A DNA stretch of 64,000 nucleotides from Undaria pinnatifida (GCA_012845835.1 JABAKD010000029.1:8849194-8913193); one strand, 5' to 3'. Numbered from the stretch's first letter, positions 48,095-58,940 are shown. Notes: generated from the letters alone by a model not told the origin. Numbers and translations are program-made.

Positions 48095-48570
48095 CAGGCA
48101 GTGTCAAATCAAACCCGTTTTTTTCTTCGTCGGTAAGACATGCGTCCAACTCGTCGATGCCTTCCTCGCCAAACTACCGCTGGAAGACACCAAGGTTTTC
48201 AAGTTTAGTGTAGCGGTGGGTGAGGGGGGCGGCTGGAAAACGTGGGGGGTAGAAGGCGCGGTACAGGGCCAGGAAAGGCAACAGGAAGGAACCAAACGGA
48301 AGCCGGAAATACGCGTCAAGAATCCGGGCAAGAATACAACAAGTATCACCCATTGTTCCCTTAAATGCCTGAATGCAGAGAACGAACGTTGACAAGCTGA
48401 CTGTGCAAGCGGTATGCCAACACAGTCGGCACACTGCACACCCTTCATATCATGACTTGCGCAGGTACACAAAGTCGGCACACTGCGCACACCCTTTACA
48501 TCATGACTTGCGCATGTTGGTTTTAGAGTCTGGTATTTGTTTTTGGGTGTCATGTATACCGGTATGCACA
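48095..48570 (-). pseudogene. relative of the 45.5 kb acidic exon, copy 3
   Basis: On minus, GTTTGGTTCCTTCC, CGTTTTCCAG and then KLENLGVFQR-stop and FGEEGIDELDACLTDEE align with copy 2. An in-frame stop and loss of the GRTVYIAS segment mark it as broken. It lies tail-to-tail with copy 2, about 110 bp apart. A unit of about 50 bp (GTCGGCACACTGC through CATGACTTGCGCA) is duplicated in tandem at 48422-48516. Confidence 0.6.
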
Positions 48571-48753
48571 ACCCTAGCGATGAAACCTACCCAAACATAA
48601 TCATCGCACACAAAAGTAACAGCAAATACCACACGTTGCGATACATAATGGTGTGCAGCGCTAAATATTTGCGCCTGCGGTATGCAGTTGAGTGTCACCA
48701 TGAGTGAATCCGAGCTGTGAGCTCGGATCTGCGGTGTAATACGGCCAGTTGTC

Positions 48754-49115
48754 TTGAGTCGCGGCTTTACGGCGGTATTCTACGACGGTTGTCGTATACA
48801 CGGAGTACACGGTAACGGCAATCATACAACGAAAAATCAGGGCAGTCTACGGAACAACAAAAACGTGCTCGGCGGGATTAATGACGAAACCTTAATGTTT
48901 CGTGCGGAAATGGTATCAAATACCGCCGTATATGTTAGGCAGCTGGGAGTTGAAACCGTGTTGTAGGTCCATGCGGCAAAGAAGGCCGACAAGTGGTACC
49001 GGAGGGTTCTCGAAGCAGCCAAGCGGTTCATGGCCAGGTGGCACGTAGAGGAGGAATAGAAGAGCTCGGAGCGCCGCGCAGCCCGGATGCGTGACTCTAC
49101 ATAGGAAAATACGGG
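48754..49115 (+). pseudogene. KWYR-type exon, copy 1, two in-frame stops
   Basis: One plus frame reads VSNTAVYVRQLGVETVL, stop, VHAAKKADKWYRRVLEAAKR then FMARWHVEEE, stop, KSSERRAARMRDST, stop. The segment between and after the stops is conserved with the minus strand at 54130-53985 (KWYRGILEAAERFMARWHVE, RRAARMRD). I do not recognise the domain. Two stops in a conserved frame indicate a pseudogene, unless they are read as introns. Confidence 0.55.
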
Positions 49116-49194
49116 GAGGGGGAAGTAGATAAACCGCGTCTGAAGAATGCAATATGAACGCGGAAGACAGGGCAGCAAGGCACCAGCCAGACAA

Positions 49195-49680
49195 GGTAGT
49201 CGCAGTAGCTTGAGCTTACTCACTTACGTATTAGATTCCACGTTGTGCTTTGTTTTGCTTTATTGCTTTGGATTGCGTGCTCCATCCCTCTCTAGGGTGC
49301 AGTGTCAGCCGACATATACTGCGGTGGTACTACACCAACGGCATGCGGGTCCTTGCTGAACCGGTTTTCCCCATTAATATCCCTTTCCCTTTGTTCGTCC
49401 CTTTTTTTTTGTTATTTTGCCTTTTGCTTTGACCCCTTTCTGTTCCCTTTTGAGCACCCTTGGGGGCTATTCAGGCCATGATGTCGCGCTGCCGTCGAAT
49501 ACGTATACGGTTTTTAGAGGACATACCCGACAGTAATGTTCCTAACCCTCCAGCAGCTGCATTCGGAACCAAGTTTGGGTGCGGTCCTCACGAGGCTGGG
49601 TGGTGTCATCTGCTTTGTTGCTGTGTCCAAAAACAAATCATATCCACTTCTACCGGTGTATGTAAGCCATCCGCCCCTAT
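49195..49680. other. no firm gene
   Basis: AGTGTCAGCCGACATATACTG at about 49300 is mirrored near 53600. The inverted duplication around the KWYR exon therefore probably extends this far. The remaining ORFs are short. Confidence 0.35.
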
Positions 49681-50095
49681 ATGTAACATACTACTGACAG
49701 CATACCGATATACCTGATACCAGCTCCCACACAGAAGCCTTAGCCCTAACCCAGCCCGAAAAGCCAGGTACACGGGGGGTGGGATCAGGGTGAGCAAAAA
49801 ACAATACTTTGGAGAGGGGTGCATGGCGTTACATGCGCACTCCTACGAGTGTAATGTTTTTTTCAGTGCGCAGGTGATAGACCATGCGGCCATGACTATT
49901 CTAAAAAATACATCCATACACCCCGATCGAATGGGTGTATATAAGCCATGCACCCCTATGATGCCCAAATTATTGTATATTATGTACACAACCTGCACGC
50001 TGATCCCACGCCGTAGAGGTTTGGAACTACTAAAATGTAGGTTAGGGCTTAGGCTTCTGATCGGGTTGGGACCTGGTACTAGGTATATTGGACTG
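49680..50095. mobile_element. inverted-repeat element
   Basis: The left arm (CCGATATACCTGATACCAGC, AGAAGCCTTAGCCCTAACCC, GTGGGATCAGGGTG, GGGGTGCATGGC) is mirrored, diverged, by 49938-50092 (AGCCATGCACCCC, GCTGATCCCAC, GGTTAGGGCTTAGGCTTCTG, CTAGGTATATTGG). No ORF is present. It is probably a MITE. A further GGGGTGCATGGCTTATATAC lies at 50455. Confidence 0.6.
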
Positions 50096-50413
50096 GCCGG
50101 TCGCCCCGGTGGCGTATCAGGTTATCCTCGAGCCTGGTATAGGTCAGTTTCGTGAGTTCGAGCCCCGCCGAGTGAATACTCGTGTAAAGTCGTTGGGATT
50201 TTTTCTTGTGCACAAATTAACTTGCGGAAAGCGCGAGAGCGTGAGTTAGCACACTCGATGAAAAATTGATGAGCAGTGAGATTGCTGAACCCTATATGCG
50301 CGCTAAAAATTAAAGGCAAGAACCGGGGGGGAGAAGGGACGACACCTGTGACCACGGCTTGTCCAGAAGCTGGAAAGTAAAAATGTGAGAAGAAAAAAGA
50401 GAAAAGAAAAAAA
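50096..50413 (+). mobile_element. SINE-1 copy, near full length
   Basis: The tRNA-like head (GGTGGCGTATCAGGTTATCC A-box-like, GTGAGTTCGAGCCCCGCC B-box) is followed by the body (GCGGAAAGCGCGAGAGCGTG) and 3' block (ACCACGGCTTGTCCAGAAGC). An A-rich tail follows. Confidence 0.88.
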
Positions 50414-50479
50414 ATGGAACACTACTACGACAGAGCAGCAGCATCTTCATTAGGGGTGCATGGCTTATATACAAATCCG

Positions 50480-51420
50480 GTCGCCCCCGTGGCGTATCAG
50501 GTTATCCTTGAGGCTGGTATTATAGATCAGTTTCGTGAGTTCGAGTGCCCCCGAGTTCACACTCGTAAAATTTTGTAGGGACTTCTCGTGCACGTATTGG
50601 TTCGCGGAAAGCGCGAGAGCGTGAATTAGCGACAATCCATGAAATATCGACAAGCAGTGGGATTGCTGAACCCTACAGTACGTGACAGATGATAAGAATC
50701 TCCTATTTCGGCTGAGGCTCGCGTCTTATGTTTTCTCCGACTTTTTTAGCAGAAATGCTTATATCCATATTCTTATTTGGCGAAAGGGTGTAAAACGCCA
50801 AATTGTTAAAAATCATATGCTTACTTTGCGAAGGCGTTCAAAAATATTTATTTTTGCAAAAAAAGGCGCGCGTACGAACATTTTTTCTTGAGCGGTTGTT
50901 ATTTTGATATACCAGGTATCGTTTACATACAACTTGCATATGCATGTTTTACGGCTTGGCATCCACCACCCATATTTCACATTACCACAGCAGTACTACT
51001 GCTGCTGAATGCATCGAATATATATCTTGAAAAAAACATCAAATCTCACTTGTGAGGTCGATTTTAGAGAGAAAAGGCAGCTTGGTTGGGAGCTTGATGT
51101 GGTCTTGGGGGGTGTCTGTGCAGTGTTTTATTATTTTGGGCTGCAGTGCAATGTGTGGCAAATTCTTACCTGCCGATTCCTCGTAATTCGCCAAGAAGTC
51201 CTAATTATTATTTCCTCCTCGATTTTAGCCACAATGCTTAGCTGTAAATTAATTGACGAATTTCGAAAAAAATTAAGCCTCAAGTTATCTTAATTATCAA
51301 TTTCTTGACATCTGTCGCGTATTGTATGCGCCATAAAATTTTAAGGCAAGCACCGGGGGACGAAGGGACGACACCTGTGACAACGGCTTGTCCATAGGCT
51401 GGAAAGTAGACTTGTGAAAA
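50480..51420 (+). mobile_element. SINE-1 copy split by a mariner-like insert
   Basis: The 5' part (50480-50675) ends at GGATTGCTGAACCCTA. The 3' part resumes at TATGCGCCATAAAATTTTAA (51325) and continues to the tail near 51420. The junction reconstructs the CCCTATGCGCGATAAAA sequence seen at 58.05 kb. Confidence 0.85.
50676..51324. mobile_element. Tc1/mariner-like non-autonomous element (649 bp)
   Basis: TA flanks both sides (50674-50675 and 51325-51326). Ends read CAGTACGTGACAGATG and CATCTGTCGCGTATTG, an inverted repeat of about 16-24 bp starting CAGTA. TA duplication with CAGT-type ends is characteristic of Tc1/mariner. Interior ORFs of 69 and 94 codons show no transposase motif. Confidence 0.82.
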
Positions 51421-51764
51421 ACAACCCCTCTTTTTCTGACGACAGCAGTGGTGCTAATCAGGTTTGTAATTAGTGCTCCAGCCCCCAGCACGTGGTGCGC
51501 GTCGCGCACCGCAAGCCAGAGGCGAGGTGCGCCTCCCGCAGGGGGCCGGAGGGCCACCGGAGTCAACATTTTTGGATGAAAAAGGGAGGAAGAAGCGGGA
51601 GGACCACAGCCACTGGCCTGGGGTGGCAATGCTGATGAGGATTAAGGTAGACTCTCAGCTAAAACATATAAAACATATCCCCCCCCCCGCCCCCTCCCCC
51701 CCCCCTCCCCCCCCGCCCCCACCCACCTCCCCAACCCCCCCACCCCATCACCCCCACCCCCTCG
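51421..51764. other. GC-rich stretch, no recognised gene
   Basis: A poly-C/CCCCACC tract lies at 51679-51770. An overlapping ORF on each strand around 51.5 kb has no motif. Confidence 0.35.
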
Positions 51765-52410
51765 AACACTCCGCCCTCTCTCTACTCACTGATTGTACGA
51801 CTTACCCCAGGATACACATGATAAACTGATGCATTCTTTCCAAAACCGTCACATTTATCCCCTCAAAATTAATGTATAGTTTCCACGCACAGATTGAGCT
51901 GCCCCACACGCCCCCACCCCCCCCCTATGATAAACTGGTGCATTTTTTTTTTCCCAAAACCGTCAGATTTATCCCCTTAAAAGGATTTATAGCTTCCACG
52001 CACAAATTGCCCGCCCGTCCGCCCCCCCCCCCCCCGCCCCTCCCCCCCCTCCAATCCCGCTCGCTTTTGATCAAAACCAGGCCCCCACGTCCTTCAAAAC
52101 TCCGCCCCCCTTCACCGGTTATTCGACTTACAGGATTCACTTGATAAACGGATACATTTCTCTCCACAGCAGCTGTAAGATTTTGTCCCCCTCAGAAACG
52201 GGTTTTAGTTTCCGCGCACAGACTGACTAACATCACCCTGTTGACCCTGATAGCTACACTGTAGTTGTAAGGGGAGTCGCCGACCTATATCCTTAAGGAG
52301 GACACACAACTCGTAATACGCGCGATCGGAGTATCACACACAGCTTGCAAAGATGAGTTTCGACGAAATCTTCGATCTCACAGCTGGAGTGTATTTTCAT
52401 TTTTTATTAC
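51765..52410 (+). repeat. family E arm with three tandem subunits
   Basis: Units around 51770, 51930 and 52100 share GATAAACTGATGCATTCTTT or GATAAACGGATACATTT and a TAGTTTCC-like block. They are separated by C-rich spacers. The terminal block (GGAGTCGCCGACCTATATCC to GATCTCACAGCTGGAGTG) is well preserved and parallels the right arm at 1.4-1.7 kb. Confidence 0.78.
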
Positions 52411-52620
52411 ATATATAGGAAAGGAAACAGTAGTAGATAATAAAAGGAGAAGATGTGAAGAAAGGAAATGGGCAAATGGTTGGCGGAAGATACCACTGCA
52501 TTATGGTGCGATCAGTCGACTTCATATTAGATACTACTGCTGCTTTACGGAAGGATATTCGATTTACATCGGAACTGCATCTGCGCTATATTGTCGGAGG
52601 GCAATAATAATTATTACCAC
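52411..52620 (+). repeat. SINE-2 3' end with short TAA tail
   Basis: It matches the minus strand of 37204-37340, including GATTTACATCGGAACTGCAT and TATTGTCGGAGGGCAATAAT. The tail here is only about 10 bases. Confidence 0.65.
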
Positions 52621-53579
52621 ATATTATTTACGTAAACGTACTCAAAATGAGCGTCTCATTCGCTCGTCTTGCGAAGAACACAGGAACAAGCACAGACAGA
52701 ACCTGCTGCATATAACTGCGTGGATACCAACGCGCAGGTCAACTCTGAGGAATCTTCGAAACGTTGAAATCAATCGATTCGCTCCCTTATCACCGAATTT
52801 TTCAATTTTCCACTAGCAGCCTGCAGCTAGTCGCCTTCGCTTGACCTCACATACTATGCAACAGCTGCTATACAACTGCTATACATCGCCATCATCACAA
52901 CCGAAAACAGAATATCTTGCTCATTCTTCCAGTGTTTGTTACTTGCGCCTATCAAAGGCATCTCGTCGAAAATAACGGCCGCTTCACGAAGGATATCAAG
53001 CCGCTTTTTCTCATGAAATCGTAGATACATAACTAGATTACGATTCGAATAATTGAAACCACCTATTGCTCTGTATTTACGAGCCTTTGAAGCCTTGTTT
53101 CATCCTCGGACAGAGAAAACCGTCGTTAGTTTTTTTGAACTTAGTTCCCTCAAAAGCCTCAAAAGGGAAAGCCACCAAGAAATTCAGCATGAAATTGTCG
53201 AAAACAACACAAAAAACAAGCTCCCACAACGGCACGCCGCACATCTACTTCTTTTTGTGGTGCGCTAAGTCGATTTATAAGGAAAACGGTGCAACTGCGC
53301 AACATTCTAACCACCTGATAAAAAACCTTGCGCCAATACTGTCATCATCACCCCCGTGCCGAATACAAAAACAAAGCCTAATATTTAGCAAGCAAAAACG
53401 CAGTAACGAAGCAGATGACACAACCCAGCCGGCGTCGGGGCAGCACCCCAACTGGGTTCCGAATGCAACTACTAGGGGGTTAGGAGCATTGCTGCCTGGT
53501 CTGTCCTCTACTCACTCTGCACAAGCGCCGCAGCGCGCGCAACACGCCTTACGTCGCCTGTAGACGCCGAACCACGAAT
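52621..53579. other. no recognised gene
   Basis: ORFs of 70 and 165 codons at 53053-53563 overlap in different frames on plus. Neither has a motif I recognise. Confidence 0.3.
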
Positions 53580-54135
53580 TAATGCCCTGGTACCGCAGTA
53601 TTGGCTGACACTGCGATGGAGCAGGCAATCCAGAGAACAAGAAACAGAAAAAACACACGTACACACAACAAGGTACATAATAGCCGGCCCATTTGGAGTG
53701 GGCCTCCGATTCATACTGTGGTACCACCCTTGAACAACCTTGAGGATAGGCTACCATATCGGATTTAGTGTAGCAGTCGCCGCTGAGCAAAATTTCTTAG
53801 TCCAATTTTCTTAGCGTCCGCCCAAAAGTGGGCATCATTTTCTTATTGGCGGGCCTGTACAAACTGTGGTCGCAGTAGCTTGGGCTCTTACTTACTGTAC
53901 CTACACATTACCACTACTCTGTCTGCCATCTCCTCGCTTTTTCCAACAGCGCTTCCCCCTATCCCCCCCACCCCCCTTTCTCGGCTTTGTGCGTCACGCA
54001 TCCGGGCTGCGCGGCGCTGCGGGCTCTTGTTTTCCAACTCAACGTGCCACCTGGCCATGAACCTCTCGGCTGCTTCGAGGATCCCTCGGTACCACTTGCC
54101 CGCCTTCGCAGCAGTACGGTTTCAATCCAAACTGT
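53580..54135 (-). pseudogene. KWYR-type exon, copy 2
   Basis: On minus from about 54128 the frame reads AAKAGKWYRGILEAAERFMA then RWHVELENKSPQRRAARMRD and DAQSRE, staying open past 53985. Compared with the 48.95 kb copy it has no stop inside the conserved block. The TTGAAACCGT sequence just upstream is out of frame with it, which could mean a splice acceptor (TGCGAAG|GCG) or a frameshift. Homology continues in pieces to about 53590. Function is not recognised. Confidence 0.5.
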
Positions 54136-54282
54136 CGTCGGAAATCTTTCGTGGAGCCTTCGGTGGACCGAAAAACGGTGAGAGGTCGTCTCTCAGGGTT
54201 CTGAGCCAACGTGTATCCCTGTCTCGCAGTTTGTGACCACCGGGCTCGTCTATCTGCTCTAGGAGGCATTGGCGCGGACGCT

Positions 54283-54290
54283 ATTTATAG
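54283..54290 (+). repeat. hAT target-site duplication, left
   Basis: ATTTATAG, repeated exactly at 56254-56261. Confidence 0.93.
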
Positions 54291-56253
54291 CAGGGATGTG
54301 TACGGAGTAAGATCCGCACCGCGGTGCGGATTTTTTATTTTTAGAATCTGACGGAGCGGAGCGGAGCGGATATTCGCTCTAGCAAAAAGTTGCGGATTGT
54401 CACGGTGCGGATTTCTGTCCAAAAAAAATCCACGGATTACATGGCGGATATCCGTTATGTTCATGGTGGTCACGGAGCGGAGCGGATTTTTTAATTTGTC
54501 ACGGAGCGGAGCGGAGCGGATATTCGCTCACAGAAAAAAGTCACGGATTTTTACGGAGCGGATATCCGGTATCGAGATTTGTGCGGATTGTTGCGGAGCG
54601 GATATCCGTCAGACGGATTTTTTCACGGAGCGGATTGTCCACTCCGTCGAGCAGACCGTACAAATCCGCTGCGTTTATCCACGCAAAACCGTATCAAGGA
54701 ATCCGTAATATTGGACGGTTATCCGCGGATGTTGACCGGATTTCTCCTGATATCAGAAACTAACTACGGATAGACACGTTGTTCTCGGAGTTATACATGG
54801 CGGAGAGGGGTGGCGAGCATGGAAAGAATCTCGCGCCCGCACGCGTCGAGTCCCCTTCATTAAAAAAATAAAAAAAAGGATGTCTGAAAGAACACTTGGA
54901 TTAAGAGAAGGGTGAAAAAGAAATACTCCGAGTAGAACAGATTGACCAGAGTTGGTACAGCAGGCGCGCAAGAGCATGAATTCCGCGCACATCTCTGGTA
55001 AACAGGTAAGTACGCAAGTACTCCTACAAAGTACCAGATACTTCAACAATTCCATCGCCGCGACAAAAACAAGAAACAAAAAACAGGAAAACCGAAAAAA
55101 GAAACAAGAAAAAAGAAAAAAGAAAACAGAGACAGAAAAAATGAAAACAGAGACAATTTCCTCAGCAGCAACAGCGGTACATAGTGGAACCACCGAAGTA
55201 CCGAAAATGCGAAAATTGAAAAATTCAGCCCGGGCGAAAGACGGGAAAATCGGAAATCTGGGGTATCAGGGGCTGACGAAAGCTGAGCTGACGAAAGCTG
55301 ACGAATACCCCTGAAGACGGACCAGCAACTACTCCCACGTCGACAACCGTGCGTCGAACGCTTCTGATGGTGTTCTCGGCTGGAGTTGTGGATGTGTTCT
55401 CTGCTGGAGTTGTGGATGATGTGTTCTCGGCTGGAGTTGTGGATGCCCGCACAGCAGCAGTACTAGTTGGATCCTCCGGTGTCGGAGAGGGACAAGAAGG
55501 AGCAGGAGGCTCGGTTGAAGGCGAGGATTGCTGCAGCTCAGCCGCTGCATCGCCAGAAGAATCCATGACATCTGGCATCCTATGCGTGCGTACCGCGGCT
55601 GCGCTGCTGCGTTGCAGTGTTTGTGTGTTCGTACCACTCGCGAGTAGTGTCCGCGTTTTGTGTGCGGAGCAGGACGTCGGCCAACCGCGGTGTGTATGGC
55701 TGATAGCAGCACAAATTTATACGATAATTTTAAAAATTCAGAACCGTATCTGGAGAGTCCTGGCCAAGAACGGTATTTGTATAAGTTATCCGCTATTCAG
55801 AACAATTGTTGAAGGCTCAAAACCCGTGACCTTCACACGGTTTAATCCGCCACTGTCTACGGATTGGTCACGGATCATCTACGGAGCAGACCAATCCGCT
55901 CCGTAAATTATCCGTTACTTACGGATCTGGCCACTGGAGAAAAACATCATACGGAGCGGTGCGGATTTTATTTTGTCGTGACGGAGCGGAGCGGAGCGGA
56001 TATCCGCGCTCTTTTCAAATCACGGATTTTTGCGGAGCGGGTTTTTGTCCTTGAAAACGTTTCACGGAGCGGAGCGGATTTCCACCATGCGTCACGGAGC
56101 AAAGCGGAGCGGATATCCGCCCTTGACCTACTTCACGGATTTGGACGGATCGGTTATCCGTTGCCTGGTTTTGTCACGGAGCGGTGCGGTTTGTCAATCC
56201 GCTCCGTAAAAACCCTAACTCGCGGTGCGGATCTTACTCCGTACACATCCCTG
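54291..56253. mobile_element. hAT-type DNA transposon, 1,963 bp, non-autonomous
   Basis: The termini are CAGGGATGTGTACGGAGTAA and its mirror TTACTCCGTACACATCCCTG, extending to about 32 bp. ATTTATAG lies on both sides (54283-54290 and 56254-56261). An exact 8-bp duplication with CAGGG ends is diagnostic of hAT. Arrays of CGGAGCGGAGCGGATATCCG-like motifs fill about 450 bp inside each end, as subterminal transposase-binding repeats do in plant hATs. The interior of about 1 kb has no recognisable catalytic hAT domain. Confidence 0.93.
55225..55578 (-). CDS. ORF inside the hAT element, possible transposase N-terminus remnant
   Basis: This is a 117-codon minus frame starting with ATG (MPDVMDSSGDAAAELQQ). 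It has a Ser/Pro/Thr-rich stretch and three copies of TTPAENT near residues 45-70, then VRRTVVDVGVVAGPSSGV and a C-terminal part without motif. It starts about 180 bp inside the inner edge of the right subterminal array, as expected for a transposase gene. No BED finger or catalytic residues are visible. Either it is a leftover N-terminal exon of a deleted transposase or a chance ORF over a short tandem repeat. Confidence 0.35.
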   Translation of the reverse strand: MPDVMDSSGDAAAELQQSSPSTEPPAPSCPSPTPEDPTSTAAVRASTTPAENTSSTTPAENTSTTPAENTIRSVRRTVVDVGVVAGPSSGVFVSFRQLSFRQPLIPQISDFPVFRPG

Positions 56254-56261
56254 ATTTATAG
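56254..56261 (+). repeat. hAT target-site duplication, right
   Basis: ATTTATAG, identical to 54283-54290. Confidence 0.93.
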
Positions 56262-57305
56262 TTGGGCTGGACGTAGATGGGTGTAAGGATCACTTTAATG
56301 TGAAGAACGCAAATTGCGTCTATCGTCATAGCCCATATAAAAAAAGCTTGACGGCTCTCGCCCCCGGTTCTGAGCTACGTGTTTCGCATCGTCTATAAAT
56401 AGGAGCAGCTGAGTGCCAGCGTGAGGCGCAAATCATGAACTAACTGGGATAGGGCATGCATACGTTCATGTCCTCGCCGTGTCCTCGCCGTGTCCTCGAC
56501 CTTGCGCCGGCACCGGCGTCAATGCTTGGCGACGTTTTCGCACTACGATATATTCACTACAAGGGAATACGCTATGCTGGTGGGTTTTCGCGTACAGCGG
56601 GGACCTCCCAATATAGTGCAGGTTGAATAGTTCCGCTGATCCTTCGTACTGTGTTTATGAAATCGCCGGGCATTACTTATACAACAGTCGTAGCCTGATG
56701 TAGTGATAGTGGCCCTATTCTCACTAGTACCCATGCCGTGAATAGTGCGGGCATGTTGGGTTGGCGCATACCGGCACACTATTGCAAGCCCCCCACTGCA
56801 TGCCGAAAAACACCACGACCACGTTATGAAAAAGTAAAATGGATCTCGCCTAGCCCTTGCAGCACCCCCCCAAAACCACCCGCACACTCCACATTCGGCA
56901 GCTGTCCCTGCCATGGGATGGTCGCGTACAAAATCACTAAATGAGGCATATGTAAGGCGGGAGCATTGGAGATCTTGCAACGAGCAGGTGCCTTATGTTT
57001 GCTGCTTTTCTGCGACTCGCACCGCTTGCCTACCGGTCCATCGGCACCATACCCCGCCACTCTTTTGACACACTTGTAATAATACAAAACTACCAAAGTT
57101 CAGATGAAGCGACGCCTACCTTGAGCCATTGGAAGAGAAGGGGGGTGTACGGAGAGGGCTCTTATTGATATAGCTCAGGCTGGTTTTCCTCCTTGATGAA
57201 GGGCTTGGGGCTCACGGTACGTCGGTGGTTAGCTGCTTCTGGCTGTGTGGCGAGTGGTGAGGCGAGAAGCTGACTAAACTGACCATTATAGACCTAGCCG
57301 GTCGT
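56262..57305. other. no recognised gene
   Basis: GTCCTCGCCGTGTCCTCGCC is a short tandem repeat near 56470-56500. ORFs in 56.5-57.1 kb lack motifs. Confidence 0.3.
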
Positions 57306-57645
57306 CCCGATGTGTGTACTCTCCACATTAAAATGCTATTTCCACCCATCTACACCCACCACAAACAGTGCCCATTCATGCTGCGGCTTCATATAGAGAC
57401 GAGCTCTGTGGTCACAAGCTACGAGACAGGGATACACATTGCAACTACAGCGAGGCGACTTGGGCATGCAATGCTAACCGTAACGAGCACGCGGCCAAAA
57501 AACAACTCCAGTGTCCGTGCTGATGCCTCATAGAGACGAATGATATGGTAACAAACTACAAGACAGAGATAAGCATTCATTGCGAATACAGCGAGATGGT
57601 TTGGCCATGCAACGTCAACCGCAGTGAGCACGCGGGAAAAAACAA
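57306..57645 (+). repeat. repeat family F, copy 1 with internal duplication
   Basis: The block carries CTCCACATTAAAATG, TTTCCACCCATCTACA, GAGCTCTGTGGTCACAAGCT and CAACCGTAACGAGCACGCGG-like parts. Its second half (ACGAGACAG to GAGCACGCGG) is repeated at 57530-57640. Confidence 0.7.
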
Positions 57646-57858
57646 AACAAAACGCACACATGCAAGCCAGCACACACAACAGGGTATTTGCATTTTTAGT
57701 TAGAAAAAGAGATGAAAAGATGAATAGAGCAAACAAATAAATATGAAAACAAGAAGGAAAAACGCAATTGAAAATAAAGAGGGGAAACAGGGCGACATGA
57801 CAAAAATGAAAAAACAACGCACAACAGACAGCCAGAGTAGCCAGCAGCAGACATAAGC

Positions 57859-58146
57859 CGGTCGCCCCGGTGGGGTATCAGGTTATCCTCGAGCCTGGTA
57901 TAGGTCAGTTTCGTGAGTTCGAGCCCCGCCGAGTGCATACTCGTATAAATTCGTTGGGACTTTTTCTTGTGGACAAATTGACTTGCGGAAAGCGCGAGAG
58001 CGTGAGTTAGCCACATTCGATGAACAATCGACGAGCAGCGGGATTGCTGAACCCTATGCGCGATAAAAATTGAAGGCAAGAACCGGGGAGGAGAAGGGAT
58101 GACACCTGTGACCACGGCTTGTCCAGAAGCTGGAAAGTGAAAGTGT

Positions 58147-58186
<40 letters not shown>
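57859..58186 (+). mobile_element. SINE-1 copy, full length, A37 tail
   Basis: This is the best copy of the family, about 290 bp plus an A37 tail (58149-58185). Head: GGTATCAGGTTATCC A-box-like, and GTGAGTTCGAGCCCCGCC B-box. Body: GACTTGCGGAAAGCGCGAGA. 3' block: ACACCTGTGACCACGGCTTG. The long pure A tail suggests recent insertion. It lies between F repeats. Confidence 0.92.
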
Positions 58187-58187
<1 letters not shown>

Positions 58188-58282
58188 GCCGCCCAACCAA
58201 CATCGGGGGCAGCAACCTTAATGGGTAGTAGCAATGCCGCATGGCCTATGGTCAATGGTGGTTAACCTCGAACACTCCTGTT

Positions 58283-58485
58283 GTGTACTGTTCTTCACAT
58301 TGAACTGATATTTCCACCCGTCTACATCCAGGACAACCAGTGTCCGGCGCTGTTAACTGTTGCCCTATAGAGAGACTCGAGCTCTGTGGTCACGAAGTAC
58401 GAGACAGATATGGCAGATACAGCAGCAAGGTGACTTGGCCATGCAATGCCAACCGCAACGAGCACGCGGGCAAAAAAAAAGTAAG
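58283..58485 (+). repeat. repeat family F, copy 2
   Basis: TTCCACCCGTCTACATCCAG, GAGCTCTGTGGTCACGAAGT and GCCATGCAATGCCAACCGCA match copy 1 in order. Confidence 0.7.
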
Positions 58486-58639
58486 CGAGCACACCAGATA
58501 ATTAATTTGCAGAAGAACGAGAAAAGAGAAAAGATGAACAAGAAAGAACAAGAAATAAAAAAAAGGGACAATCAATCGGAAAAAAAGAGGGAAGCAGGAC
58601 GGCACGTTAAGAAAAACGCCTGAGTGAAAGTAAGGTTGT

Positions 58640-58940
58640 TGTAAGTCAGGGGTTCCAATCTCGGCACTCTGTATGGAGATTTTATTTTCTAAAAACACCA
58701 ACAACTGCCGATAGCGCGTTATTATAGCGTGATGGGTAGGCACATTTCGACGCGAGTCGACGAGAGGGAAGAAAGCGCTGAAGGCTTGTCGCGATAAAAA
58801 TAACAGCGCGTACCGTAGCTGGTAGTGAAGAGGGGTGGGGGAAGAGCCTGCATAGTAGTGACCCCGGAACTGAGCAACGTCTAGGGACGGAGAAGGAGAA
58901 ACAAAAAGTGTGAAAATAAAATAGAAGCGACGAGCAAACA
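58640..58940 (+). mobile_element. SINE-2 copy
   Basis: A B-box-like AGGGGTTCCAATCTC is followed by the core GACGCGAGTCGACGAGAGGG, then GTCGCGATAAAAATAACAGC and GTGACCCCGGAACTGAGCAA. The A-rich tail does not carry a TAA array. Confidence 0.65.

Noticed and set aside
54300-56240. CRISPR-like repeat array
   Set aside because: Units are irregular, occur in both orientations and lie inside a hAT element; there are no regular spacers.
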